Shown piece by piece: positions 25,443 through 33,751 of a stretch of DNA of 64,000 bases. The notes beneath the pieces were generated by a model that had not been told where the DNA came from, ran no database searches, and was given only the letters and a program-made list of their open reading frames with translations. This DNA comes from an uncultured Rhodospirillales bacterium (GTDB lineage: Bacteria > Pseudomonadota > Alphaproteobacteria > ATCC43930 > CGMCC-115725), in the NCBI GenBank assembly GCA_903822185.1, contig CAIJOA010000039.1:124001-188000 (forward strand), read 5' to 3'. Numbering within the stretch: position 1 is the first letter of the stretch; each line of letters opens with the position of its first letter. A program made the position numbers and the translations under genes.

Positions 25443-26569
25443 GGCTCGTGCCGCGCAACAGCGTCGCGTTCGTCTTGGGTCTCGTTGTCATCGCGGCCTG
25501 CGCCTTCGGTAGCTTCCTTACCGAGGCGCCGAACCGCCTGACGAGTGGGTATCCGCTGTCGCTCGGCGAGGCAGCGGATAAGCCTTTGTTGATGGTTCTC
25601 GTCAGTTGTGGCGTCGCACTGCTAGCCGGGAGTTTCGCGCCGGCGACGAAACGAAACGCGCTTGCTCTCCTCGCCATCGCCATGACCGCACTGCTGTATC
25701 TGTTCTTCACCGCGGGACGGATCGCGACCACCATCATGGCAAGCGCCCCGCCGGCGACGCGCGTTTCCTTCGGCTGGGCCTTTTGGACAAGCGGCGCGTG
25801 TCTCGCAATCCTCATTTTCCTCGCCCTACAAAAGCGCGAAACCTGGATGCGCCTCGTCATCGTCGCGGTCGTCGCCGTAGCACTTACGTTGATGGCGCGC
25901 GCCGGGCAATTCGATGGCTTATCGCTGATGCGGGAATATGCAGCGCGCCAAGGCGACTTCGCCGTCGAGCTGACGCGGCATTGTCTGCTCGTATTGATAT
26001 CCGTCGGCATCGCGCTGGCACTCGGCGTGCCGTTGGGTATTTATGTCGCGCGCACCCAAGGCGCAGGCAAAGTGATCTTCGGAACGCTCAATCTTTTGCA
26101 GACCGTGCCGTCGATCGCGTTGTTCGGGCTGTTGATCGCGCCACTCTCGGCACTGGGGCTGGGCGGCATCGGCATGGTGCCGGCGGTGATCGCCCTGGTG
26201 CTCTATGCGTTGCTGCCGATTGTGCGAAACACCCAGACCGGCATCATCGGCGTCGATCGTTTTCTGATCGATGCCGCCGCCGGCATGGGCATGAATTCAC
26301 GGCAAATCTTCTGGCGGGTCGAGCTGCCGCTGGGCATGCCGGTGTTTGTCGCCGGGCTTCGCATCGTCATCGTCCAGACCATCGGCCTCGCCGTGGTCGC
26401 GGCGCTGATCGGCGCGGGCGGGCTCGGCAGCTTCGTCTTCGAGGGTATCGGCGAATATGCCATCGATCTCGTCTTGCTGGGTGCGATCCCGGCAATCCTG
26501 CTGGCGCTGACGGCGGATTTTCTCTTGGCGCTCACCGCCTCTTTGTTAGAAAGGAAACGCACGGCATGA
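25439..26569 (+). CDS. yehY: ABC permease, YehY-like (long form)
   Basis: A 376-residue permease, longer than ordinary OpuB-type permeases because of an extra N-terminal block of about four hydrophobic segments (residues 1-150), as in E. coli YehY. The transport domain has LNLLQTVPSIALFGLLIAPL and the coupling loop AAAGMGMNSRQIFWRVELP. The start overlaps the binding-protein stop (ATGA) and the stop overlaps the ATPase start (ATGA), so translation is coupled along the operon. Confidence 0.9.
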   Translation: MRLVPRNSVAFVLGLVVIAACAFGSFLTEAPNRLTSGYPLSLGEAADKPLLMVLVSCGVALLAGSFAPATKRNALALLAIAMTALLYLFFTAGRIATTIMASAPPATRVSFGWAFWTSGACLAILIFLALQKRETWMRLVIVAVVAVALTLMARAGQFDGLSLMREYAARQGDFAVELTRHCLLVLISVGIALALGVPLGIYVARTQGAGKVIFGTLNLLQTVPSIALFGLLIAPLSALGLGGIGMVPAVIALVLYALLPIVRNTQTGIIGVDRFLIDAAAGMGMNSRQIFWRVELPLGMPVFVAGLRIVIVQTIGLAVVAALIGAGGLGSFVFEGIGEYAIDLVLLGAIPAILLALTADFLLALTASLLERKRTA

Positions 26570-27486
26570 TCGAGCTTCAGCATGTCGGCAAAAGTTACGG
26601 CGATAAGACGATCATCGCCGATCTGTCCTTCACCGTCGAACGCGGCGCCTTTTGCGCGGTGATCGGTCCCTCCGGTTCGGGCAAATCGACCAGCCTGAGG
26701 CTTATCAACCGCCTCATCGATCTGACCTCGGGCACGATCCGCGTCGGCGGCGAAGACATCATGTCGCTACCGCCGGAACAGCTTCGCCGCCGTATCGGCT
26801 ATGCGATCCAGTCGGTCGGGCTGTTTCCGCACTGGACCATCGAAGACAATATCGCCACCGTGCCGCGCCTGCTGAAATGGTCCGAGGCTAAAGTGAAGCA
26901 GCGGGTCGAGGAATTGTTCGCGCTCTTACAACTCGATCCGGCCACGACACGGCTCAAATATCCGCATCAGCTTTCCGGCGGACAACAGCAACGCATCGGC
27001 GTTGCGCGAGCCCTGGCCGCCGATCCGGATATTCTGTTGATGGACGAACCCTTCGGCGCGCTCGATCCTTTGACGCGACAATCACTGCGCACGGAACTGG
27101 CACGCATCCACAAGGCGACCGGCAAGACGATCCTGCTCGTCACCCACGATATCGACGAGGCGTTGGAGCTTGGGGACGTGATTGCGATCCTGCGCGACGG
27201 AAAGCTGGTTCAGTTCGGCACGCCTGCCGATATCCTGGCCAAGCCAGCGAATGATTTCGTCCGCGACTTCATGGGCGGTGCTTCGCTCGGGCTGAAACTG
27301 TTGTCGTTGGGCCATGTCCGCGATCATCTGCGTCCAGACGCCGCCGAGGGCATCGCCGTCCCCGCCGATGCGCCGCTGACCGAAGCCCTGTCGCAAATGG
27401 TCCTGCGCCGGACCGATCGTTTGCCGGTAAAGGACACGAACGGCAAACCAGCGGGTTCGATCTTTCTTTCCGATCTGGTCGGCTGA
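26566..27486 (+). CDS. yehX: ABC ATPase, YehX/OpuBA-like with CBS-type tail
   Basis: A 306-residue betaine-class ATPase. It has Walker A GPSGSGKST, signature LSGGQQQRIGVARAL, Walker B ILLMDEPFGALDPLT and H-loop LVTHDIDEALELGD. After the nucleotide domain (about 240 residues) the tail reads APLTEALSQMVLRRTDRLPV and ends in a CBS-like motif (GSIFLSDLVG), so probably a partial CBS pair that could sense ionic strength or nucleotides. The ATG at 26566 is chosen for the ATGA overlap and the conserved start MIELQHVGKSYG. Confidence 0.93.
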   Translation: MIELQHVGKSYGDKTIIADLSFTVERGAFCAVIGPSGSGKSTSLRLINRLIDLTSGTIRVGGEDIMSLPPEQLRRRIGYAIQSVGLFPHWTIEDNIATVPRLLKWSEAKVKQRVEELFALLQLDPATTRLKYPHQLSGGQQQRIGVARALAADPDILLMDEPFGALDPLTRQSLRTELARIHKATGKTILLVTHDIDEALELGDVIAILRDGKLVQFGTPADILAKPANDFVRDFMGGASLGLKLLSLGHVRDHLRPDAAEGIAVPADAPLTEALSQMVLRRTDRLPVKDTNGKPAGSIFLSDLVG

Positions 27487-27487
27487 G

Positions 27488-28234
27488 ATGAGCAAACGCT
27501 CGCTTTGGCGCGATCCGCTGATCTGGCTCTCGGCGCTGTTCGTCTTTTTTCTCGTTGGCATGAGCCTGCTACGGCCGGTCTTCGCCTGGGCCTTTCCGAC
27601 GATCCAGCCGCCGATCTATGGCGGTGATTCCTTCCTCATGCTGTGGCTTTTCCATGCCGGGCTTGTGATCGTCTCTAGCCTCGCGGCGGCAATCGTCGGC
27701 GTCGGCGCAGCGATTGTCGCGACGCGCAAAGCGGGTGAAGAGTTCCGGCCGCTACTCGAAGCGCTCGCGACCATCGGCCAGACCTTTCCCCCGGCAGCCG
27801 TCTTGGCGATTTCGGTCCCGGCTTTTGGCTACGGCGCTGTGCCAACCTTCATGGCCTTGTTTCTCTACGGCATCCTGCCGGTATTGAAGAACAGTCTTGC
27901 CGGCATCGCCGGTGTGCCGGAAGCAGTGCGCGATGCCGGAACCGGGATGGGGCTGACGCCGTGGCAGATCCTGCGCGACATCGAATTGCCGTTAGCCGCG
28001 CCGACGATCCTCGCCGGCATCCGCATTTCCGTGATCGTCAATATCGGCACCGCCGCCATCGGCTCGACTGTCGGCGCGATCACCCTGGGCACACCGATCA
28101 TCGGCGGCCTCGTCAGCGACAAGATTTCCTATGTCATCCAGGGCGCGATCGTCATTGGCCTCTTCGCCATCCTGACCGATATGTTATTTGAACGGCTCGA
28201 CCAACGCTTGCGCCAGTTCGCCGCCAGGGCCTAA
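27488..28234 (+). CDS. yehW: ABC permease, YehW-like
   Basis: A 248-residue permease with six hydrophobic segments. EALATIGQTFPPAAVLAISV and the coupling loop DAGTGMGLTPWQILRDIELP match the OpuB/YehW family, followed by INVNIGTAAIGSTVGAITLG-type residues (seen as SVIVNIGTAAIGSTVGAITL). It starts 1 base after the ATPase stop and completes a four-component importer with two different permeases, as in the yeh system. Confidence 0.92.
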   Translation: MSKRSLWRDPLIWLSALFVFFLVGMSLLRPVFAWAFPTIQPPIYGGDSFLMLWLFHAGLVIVSSLAAAIVGVGAAIVATRKAGEEFRPLLEALATIGQTFPPAAVLAISVPAFGYGAVPTFMALFLYGILPVLKNSLAGIAGVPEAVRDAGTGMGLTPWQILRDIELPLAAPTILAGIRISVIVNIGTAAIGSTVGAITLGTPIIGGLVSDKISYVIQGAIVIGLFAILTDMLFERLDQRLRQFAARA

Positions 28235-28266
28235 GACTGGCCTGAATGAAGACTGGGGGAGGCTCT

Positions 28267-29430
28267 ATGACTACGCTCGCTTACGATAAACCGATGCGTT
28301 TCGGCCTGTTCCTCGCGCCATTCCATTCCAACAAGCTCAACCCGACTTATGCGCTGGAACGCGACCTCCTGCTGACCGAACATCTCGATCGCCTCGGCTT
28401 TGAGGAGATTTGGTACGGCGAGCATCATTCCGGCGGGATGGAAATGATCGCGACGCCCGAGTTGATGATCGCGGCGGCGGCGCAACGCACAAAACATATC
28501 CGCCTCGGCACCGGCGTGAAGTCGCTCCCCTACTACAATCCCTTCATGCTGGCCGAAGCGATGGCACAGCTCGACCATATGACGCGCGGCCGGGCGATGT
28601 TTGGCATCGGCCCCGGCGCCCTGCCCAGCGACGCGAAGATGCTGGCCATCCCGGTCGATCAGCTTCGCCGTCGCATGGAGGAAGGGCTCGACACGATCGT
28701 CGCGCTGATGCGCGGCGAGACGGTGACACGCAAGACCGACTGGTTCGAGCTTCAGGCCGCCCGTTTGAGCCTCGGCTGCTACAGCCAACCGATGATGGAG
28801 ATGGCGGTGGCCACCATCCGCTCCCCCGCCGGAGTTGTTGCGGCCGGCAAATACGGCATGGGCCTGTTGACGCTGGGGCCGTTGAACGATGCGGTGCTGG
28901 ACCATCACAACGCGAATTGGAAAATCCACGAAGCGGAATGCGCCAAGCACGGCCATGTCGCCGATCGCGGCAAGTGGCGCATCACGATGATGATGCACAT
29001 CGCAGAGACGCGCGAACAGGCGCAAAAAGATGCGATGTGGGGCTTTCACGAGTTCAACAATTACAGCCACGACGTCGTCCCCGCCCCGGCAGCCATTCCG
29101 CGCGATCATCCCGACATCGTCGGTTTCGCCCGAGACAATCAGATCGCCATCATCGGCACGCCCGACGATGCGATCCGCGAGATCGAGCGTGTCCGAACGA
29201 AGCTGGGCGGGTTCGGCACGGTGTTGGTCTTCGGCAACGACCTCGCACCCTGGCCGGCGCAGCAGCGCAGTTTTGAATTGATCGCCGAATTCGTGAAGCC
29301 GCATTTCTCGAAGACGAACGCGATGCGGCAAGCGAGTTACGATCTTACGGCCGGAGCGATCGGGGAGTACCGCAAAGAATCCGGCGCAGCGGCGCAGGCC
29401 GCCAGCGATGCATATGAGAAGAAGAAATAA
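28267..29430 (+). CDS. Luciferase-like (LLM class) flavin-dependent monooxygenase
   Basis: A 387-residue TIM-barrel flavin monooxygenase. Visible: MRFGLFLAPFHSN near the N-terminus, WYGEHHSGGMEMIATPELMI (the EHH motif of bacterial-luciferase relatives), LPYYNPFMLAEAMAQLDHMT and GRAMFGIGPGALPSDAKML. The ATG at 28267 follows GGGGGAGG, so the ATG seven codons earlier was rejected. Such enzymes need reduced FMN from a separate reductase, which is not encoded nearby. It follows the YehW-like gene by 32 bases and likely belongs to the same operon as the NicX-like enzyme. Several LLM enzymes open or dealkylate N- or S-containing compounds. Confidence 0.9.
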   Translation: MTTLAYDKPMRFGLFLAPFHSNKLNPTYALERDLLLTEHLDRLGFEEIWYGEHHSGGMEMIATPELMIAAAAQRTKHIRLGTGVKSLPYYNPFMLAEAMAQLDHMTRGRAMFGIGPGALPSDAKMLAIPVDQLRRRMEEGLDTIVALMRGETVTRKTDWFELQAARLSLGCYSQPMMEMAVATIRSPAGVVAAGKYGMGLLTLGPLNDAVLDHHNANWKIHEAECAKHGHVADRGKWRITMMMHIAETREQAQKDAMWGFHEFNNYSHDVVPAPAAIPRDHPDIVGFARDNQIAIIGTPDDAIREIERVRTKLGGFGTVLVFGNDLAPWPAQQRSFELIAEFVKPHFSKTNAMRQASYDLTAGAIGEYRKESGAAAQAASDAYEKKK

Positions 29431-29439
29431 CTTATCAAC

Positions 29440-29510
29440 GTCATTGCGAGCGATAGCGAAGCAATCCAGTCTGTCCACACACTGGATTGCTTCGCTTCGC
29501 TCGCAATGAC
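29440..29510. repeat. Intergenic inverted repeat (GTCATTGCGAGCG type)
   Basis: Arms 29440-29470 and 29481-29510 are inverted copies differing by one inserted base; they contain GTCATTGCGAGCGA and GCGAAGCAATCCAGT. The 10-base loop makes a long hairpin between convergent genes. This palindrome class is widely dispersed in bacterial genomes and unlike the other repeats in this window. Confidence 0.85.
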
Positions 29511-29519
29511 GGATAGATG

Positions 29520-31844
29520 TTAGTTCCGCGCCGCTCGGATCGCCTGCCACACCCGCTCCGGCGTCGCCGGCATATCGATATGGGTGACACCCGCCGGGGC
29601 CAGCGCATCGACGACCGCGTTCATAATCGCCGGTAGCGCGCCCACATTCCCCGCCTCACCTGCGCCTTTGACTCCCAGCGGATTGGTCTTGGTCGGTACC
29701 GGGTTTTCCTCGGTCTCGAACGAGCACATATCCGACGCGCGCGGCATGCCATAATCCATGAAGGAGCCGGCCAGCATCTGCCCCGACTTCGGATCATAAA
29801 GTAGGTTTTCGGTGAAGCATTGGCCGATACCCTGCCCGACGCCGCCGTGGATCTGGCCCTCGAGCGTCAGCTTGTTGATCACCGTGCCGACGTCATCGAC
29901 CACGCAATAGCGCAAGACCTCGGTCGTTCCCGTCTCGGGATCGATTTCGACCTCGCAGACATGGCAGCCGTTGGGGAAGTTAGGGATTTCCGGATGGAAG
30001 CTCGCCGTGTCGTACAGCCCGGTTTCGATTCCTTTCGGCATGCGCGCCGAGGCATAGGCCGTCTGGGCGACCTCTTTCCAGGCGACGCTTTTATCGGTAC
30101 CGGCGATGAGGAATCGGCCGGACGCGAATTCGATATCGCTTTCGGACGCTTCCATCAGATGCGCGGCGATCTTCTTAGCCTTATCGATGATCCGGTCGGC
30201 GGCGATGATCGAGGCACTGCCACCCAGGACGGCCGTGCGCGAACCGTAGGTGCCGCCGCCATCCGGCGCCATGTCGGTGTCGCACATCTGGACGCGGATA
30301 TCTTTGGAATCGACGCCCAGCTTTTCGCTGAGGATGATCTTGTACATTGTGTCGTGACCCTGGCCGTGCGAGATCGAGCCGGGAATGACCGTCACCGTGC
30401 CGCCGGGATCGAACTTCACCATCACGGTTTCGCCCTGGCTCTGCGCTGTCTGTTCGATGATGTTGGCGAAGCCGATGCCGCGCAGCTTGCCGCGTGTCTT
30501 GGCTTCAGCGCGGCGCTGCTCGAAGGCGGCATAGTCGGCCATGTGCAGCGCCATATCGAGATTCTTCTCGAATTCGCCGCTATCCAAGGTGAAGACGAGG
30601 CCGGTCTTAAATGGCATGGCGCTGACCGGGACCGTGTTGCGGCGGCGCAACTCGGCGCGGTCGATGCCCATTTCGCGCGCGGCATTGTCGATCAAACGTT
30701 CCGAGATATAAGCCGCTTCCGGTCGGCCCGACCCGCGGAACGGCCCAATGCTGGTCGTATTGGAAAAGATCGCCGACACCTCGGCATAGATCGCCGGCGT
30801 CGTGTACGTACCGGCCAAGCCGCCGAGATGCGCGGTCGGAGAGATGACGCCACCGGGCGCGAGATAGGCACCGATATTCGAGATTTGATAGACCCGCATC
30901 GCCAGGAACTTGCCGTCCTTGTCGAGCGCCAGTTCGCTTTCGGCGATGTGGTCGCGGTCGTGATCGTCGCTCAGCATTGCCTCGCTGCGATCGCTGATCC
31001 ATTTGACCGGACGGCCAATCTTGCGCGACGCCCACATCGCCAATTGATATTCGGGAAAGTGACTTCCCTTCATACCGAAGCTGCCCCCGACATCGCCGGC
31101 GGTGATGCGGATTTGCGTTTCGGGAATGTGGAAGACCTTATGCGCCAGTTCCGACCGCGTGTTATGCGGCCGCTGGGTGCCGACATTGAGCGTGTAGCGT
31201 TCCAACCGGTCATCATATTCGGCGATGCAGCCACGCGGCTCCATCGTTGCCGCGGTAATACGATTGAAGACAACCTTCAACTTCGTCACATGATGCGCGC
31301 GGGCGAAAGCGGCATCGACCGCGGCTTTATCGCCGATCGGATAAAAGAACGTCTCGTTGTCGGGGCATTCCGGCCAAAGCTGCGGCGCGTCGGGCCGGCG
31401 CGCTTGATCGGTCGCCGTGAAGGCCGGCAGCGTCTCGTAATCGATATCCACACGCTCGGCAGCGTCCTTGGCACGATCGAGCGTTTCGGCAACGATGAAG
31501 ACAACCGGATCGCCGACCAGCATGGCACGATCGACCGCGAGCGCCGGGCGGACCGGGATATACATCGGCGAGCCATCGCGGCGCTTGCGCGGCATCACCG
31601 GACTCATCGCACCATAATTTTCGGCAGCCCAGTCCTTACCGGTCAGCACCGCCAGCACGCCGGGCATCTGCTGCGCGGCACGAATATCGATGCCGCGGAT
31701 CTTTGCGTGCGCGTGCGGCGAGCGCAGGACATAGCCGTAGCTTTGACGCAGGACGTTGAAATCGTCGGTATAGCGTCCACGGCCCGTGAGGAGACGTGGG
31801 TCCTCGGTGCGCGGCACCGATTGGCCGAGCGCGAACATGCCCAT
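29520..31844 (-). CDS. Xanthine dehydrogenase-family molybdopterin-binding (large) subunit
   Basis: A 774-residue CoxL/XdhB-type molybdenum hydroxylase subunit. It begins with GQSVPRTEDPRLLTGRGRYT, then has the N-terminal aldehyde-oxidase a/b-hammerhead, GDVGGSFGMKGSHFPEYQLA (cofactor loop), IGPFRGSGRPEAAYISERL, and GVKGAGEAGNVGALPAIMNA with the catalytic glutamate position GAGE. It lacks the AYxCSFR loop of true CO dehydrogenase. Normal enzymes also need FAD- and [2Fe-2S]-subunits, which are absent from this operon and the window. The ATG at 31844 has GGGGAG upstream. It follows the metallo-hydrolase gene by 11 bases. Family members hydroxylate N-heterocycles and aldehydes with water oxygen. 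Confidence 0.93.
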   Translation of the reverse strand: MGMFALGQSVPRTEDPRLLTGRGRYTDDFNVLRQSYGYVLRSPHAHAKIRGIDIRAAQQMPGVLAVLTGKDWAAENYGAMSPVMPRKRRDGSPMYIPVRPALAVDRAMLVGDPVVFIVAETLDRAKDAAERVDIDYETLPAFTATDQARRPDAPQLWPECPDNETFFYPIGDKAAVDAAFARAHHVTKLKVVFNRITAATMEPRGCIAEYDDRLERYTLNVGTQRPHNTRSELAHKVFHIPETQIRITAGDVGGSFGMKGSHFPEYQLAMWASRKIGRPVKWISDRSEAMLSDDHDRDHIAESELALDKDGKFLAMRVYQISNIGAYLAPGGVISPTAHLGGLAGTYTTPAIYAEVSAIFSNTTSIGPFRGSGRPEAAYISERLIDNAAREMGIDRAELRRRNTVPVSAMPFKTGLVFTLDSGEFEKNLDMALHMADYAAFEQRRAEAKTRGKLRGIGFANIIEQTAQSQGETVMVKFDPGGTVTVIPGSISHGQGHDTMYKIILSEKLGVDSKDIRVQMCDTDMAPDGGGTYGSRTAVLGGSASIIAADRIIDKAKKIAAHLMEASESDIEFASGRFLIAGTDKSVAWKEVAQTAYASARMPKGIETGLYDTASFHPEIPNFPNGCHVCEVEIDPETGTTEVLRYCVVDDVGTVINKLTLEGQIHGGVGQGIGQCFTENLLYDPKSGQMLAGSFMDYGMPRASDMCSFETEENPVPTKTNPLGVKGAGEAGNVGALPAIMNAVVDALAPAGVTHIDMPATPERVWQAIRAARN

Positions 31845-31855
31845 GACCGGCTCCC

Positions 31856-32728
31856 CTACGAAGCGGCGGCTTGCTTCTTGTCCATGATCCGCTTGTGCAG
31901 ATTGCGGACGGTCAGACCGGTCAGGCGCACGTCATGTTCGTGCAGATTTTGCCCGAGCGGATAAGGATCGTACTTCGTCGCGTCGATCTTTTCTTTCAAC
32001 GCCTCGTCGGGCGTAACACCGCGCTCGACCAGACGATCGACCATGCCGAGCCAGTTCTCGACGATCTGCGCCTGTTCCTTGATATAGGCCTTGCCACAAG
32101 GCTCGCCGTGACCGGGGATGATCGTCTCGATATCCAGCGCCTCGATCGCCTTCAGCGACTCCAGCCACGCCCAAGGATCGCATTCCTGCAGCCAGGTGCG
32201 GCAACGATGGAAAATGTTATCGCCGGTGAAGACGACACCTTCTTCCGGGACATAGATCGTCGTTTGCGGATCGGTATGACCCCGATGATGCAGGATTTCG
32301 ATCGTGTGATGGCCGACGCGAAGCTGCAACTTGTCTTCGAAGGTCAGCTTGGGCGGATTGGAGATCGGATAGTCGGGATGGTCCAACGCCCAGACACTGT
32401 CCGGGTCTTGCACCTTCATCTTCTCGCGCTTTTCCTCGACCGTGCCGCCGGCGGCGATGTAACGATCGAAACATTCCTGCAGCTTGATATGGCCGACGAC
32501 CTGAACTTTCGGAAAGTAGGCGTTGCCGGCGATGTGATCGCCATGCGGCTCGGTATTGATCAGGTACCGGATCGGCGCCTTTTCTTCCATCTGTTCGCGC
32601 CAACGCAGCGCATCCATCGGCTGCTGGGGTGAATCGATCATGACGAAGCCGTCGGCCGTCTGGATCATGCTGGGATTGCAGCCGCGGAAATAAATCTCGG
32701 CATAGCTGTTCCGTCCAATTCGGCGCAT
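31856..32728 (-). CDS. Metallo-beta-lactamase-fold hydrolase with E-x-H-x-D-H motif
   Basis: A 290-residue MBL-fold protein. The usual HxHxDH reads TEPHGDHIAGN at residues 59-69, so the first metal histidine is replaced by Glu60 while His62, Asp64 and His65 stay. Later ligand regions are HHRGHTDPQTTIYVP, VVFTGDNIFH and IIPGHGEPCG. The ATG at 32728 (MRRIGRNSYAEIYF) has GGGAGGG 5 bases upstream and is preferred over the in-frame ATG at 32779, which has no ribosome site. No signal peptide. It precedes and probably is co-transcribed with the molybdenum hydroxylase gene. Reaction unknown; a lactone or ester hydrolase is possible. Confidence 0.87.
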   Translation of the reverse strand: MRRIGRNSYAEIYFRGCNPSMIQTADGFVMIDSPQQPMDALRWREQMEEKAPIRYLINTEPHGDHIAGNAYFPKVQVVGHIKLQECFDRYIAAGGTVEEKREKMKVQDPDSVWALDHPDYPISNPPKLTFEDKLQLRVGHHTIEILHHRGHTDPQTTIYVPEEGVVFTGDNIFHRCRTWLQECDPWAWLESLKAIEALDIETIIPGHGEPCGKAYIKEQAQIVENWLGMVDRLVERGVTPDEALKEKIDATKYDPYPLGQNLHEHDVRLTGLTVRNLHKRIMDKKQAAAS

Positions 32729-32805
32729 CGCGGCCCTCCCGTCGTTTGGATTTCGTTTTAGAATCTCAGTTTCCGCCATCCCGGAGGGCGGTACAAGACC
32801 CGGCG

Positions 32806-33552
32806 TTATTCGGCGCTGGGGATCGTGAAGGAAAAAATCGTGCCGCCGTCGGGATTGGGCGTCGCTTCGATCCGCCCGCCATGCGCCTCGACGATCGTGC
32901 GGCAGATCGACAGCCCCGCCCCGAGCCCGGTCGGCTTCGTGGTCACGAAAGGCTGAAACAATCGCTCGGTCACTTCGGCCGGCAAGCCGGCGCCGCGATC
33001 GATGATCCGCACTTGAGCGCTGCCGTCGGCAGTGCGTGCGGTTTCGATGGTCAAATCGCGCTGTGGCGATTGGGCCATCGCCTCGATGCCGTTACGGATG
33101 AGGTGAAGCAGGACGACGTGCATATCGAGCTTCGCGATATAGACACGCGGCAAGCCCACCCCGCCCGTTAGATGCAGCGCCACGCCGGCGGCATCCGCCT
33201 CGGCATGGGTCAACGTTACCGCATCCAACACGATGGCACCGATATCTTCCAGCCGGCGCTCGGCTTCAGGTTTATGAATAAGATCGCGGAGATTGCGGAT
33301 GATCTGGCTGGCGCGGTCCGCCTGACCGACTGCCTTTTCCAGCGCCTGACGCACCCGCAGCGTCACGGGCGTCGGCTGATCCTGGAGCAGTCGATGACAG
33401 GCTTGAAGATAGTTAACGATGGCCGCCAGCGGCTGGTTAAGTTCGTGCGCAAAGGCCGAACCGACCTTGTCCATCTCGGTCAGGCGGGCTGCTTGGCTGA
33501 TTTCAGCCTGCAAAACCGCCCGTTTTTCGGCGTCGCTGTCGCGTTCAGTCAT
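32806..33552 (-). CDS. Sensor histidine kinase, soluble FixL-class core
   Basis: A protein of about 248 residues with a short N-terminal coiled region and no transmembrane helix or PAS domain visible. The H-box is SAFAHELNQPLAAIVNYLQA, the N-box LLHLIRNGIEAM, the G1 box IIDRGAGLP and the G2 box GLGAGLSICRTIVEAHGGRI, all intact. The HELNQPL form is typical of FixL-type and related kinases. Start codon is uncertain: 33552, 33579 and 33594 are in frame and none has a strong ribosome site. It is divergent from a single-domain response regulator at 33752, its likely partner. Lacking its own sensor domain, it may depend on another protein for input. Confidence 0.88.
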   Translation of the reverse strand: MTERDSDAEKRAVLQAEISQAARLTEMDKVGSAFAHELNQPLAAIVNYLQACHRLLQDQPTPVTLRVRQALEKAVGQADRASQIIRNLRDLIHKPEAERRLEDIGAIVLDAVTLTHAEADAAGVALHLTGGVGLPRVYIAKLDMHVVLLHLIRNGIEAMAQSPQRDLTIETARTADGSAQVRIIDRGAGLPAEVTERLFQPFVTTKPTGLGAGLSICRTIVEAHGGRIEATPNPDGGTIFSFTIPSAE

Positions 33553-33751
33553 ACTGCCCGATGGAACGTCCACCCGCATCGATAGTAAGTTCATAGTCTG
33601 TCTCGTCAATTTGGTCTATAGTGCTGACCCAATCGGTCCTAAATCGGTAAAACTTGCGCCAGATCAATATCCGGAAAGCGCGAGCGGCTATTCTGAACAT
33701 TGCTACCGGCCTCGAACGACCTTGGCTGGTGCTGAAGGGAAATCTCCCTCG

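Noticed and set aside
29440-29510. Transposon terminal inverted repeats
   Set aside because: Arms are only 10 bases apart with no transposase or target duplication; it is a simple hairpin repeat.
28231-29550. Long minus-strand frame opposite the luciferase-like monooxygenase
   Set aside because: Shadow of a gene with clear family motifs and ribosome site; also reads through the intergenic repeat.
29820-31964. Very long plus-strand frame (714 codons) opposite the molybdenum hydroxylase gene
   Set aside because: Antisense of a strongly conserved family member; composition rich in Asp/His/Arg typical of shadow frames, no ribosome site.
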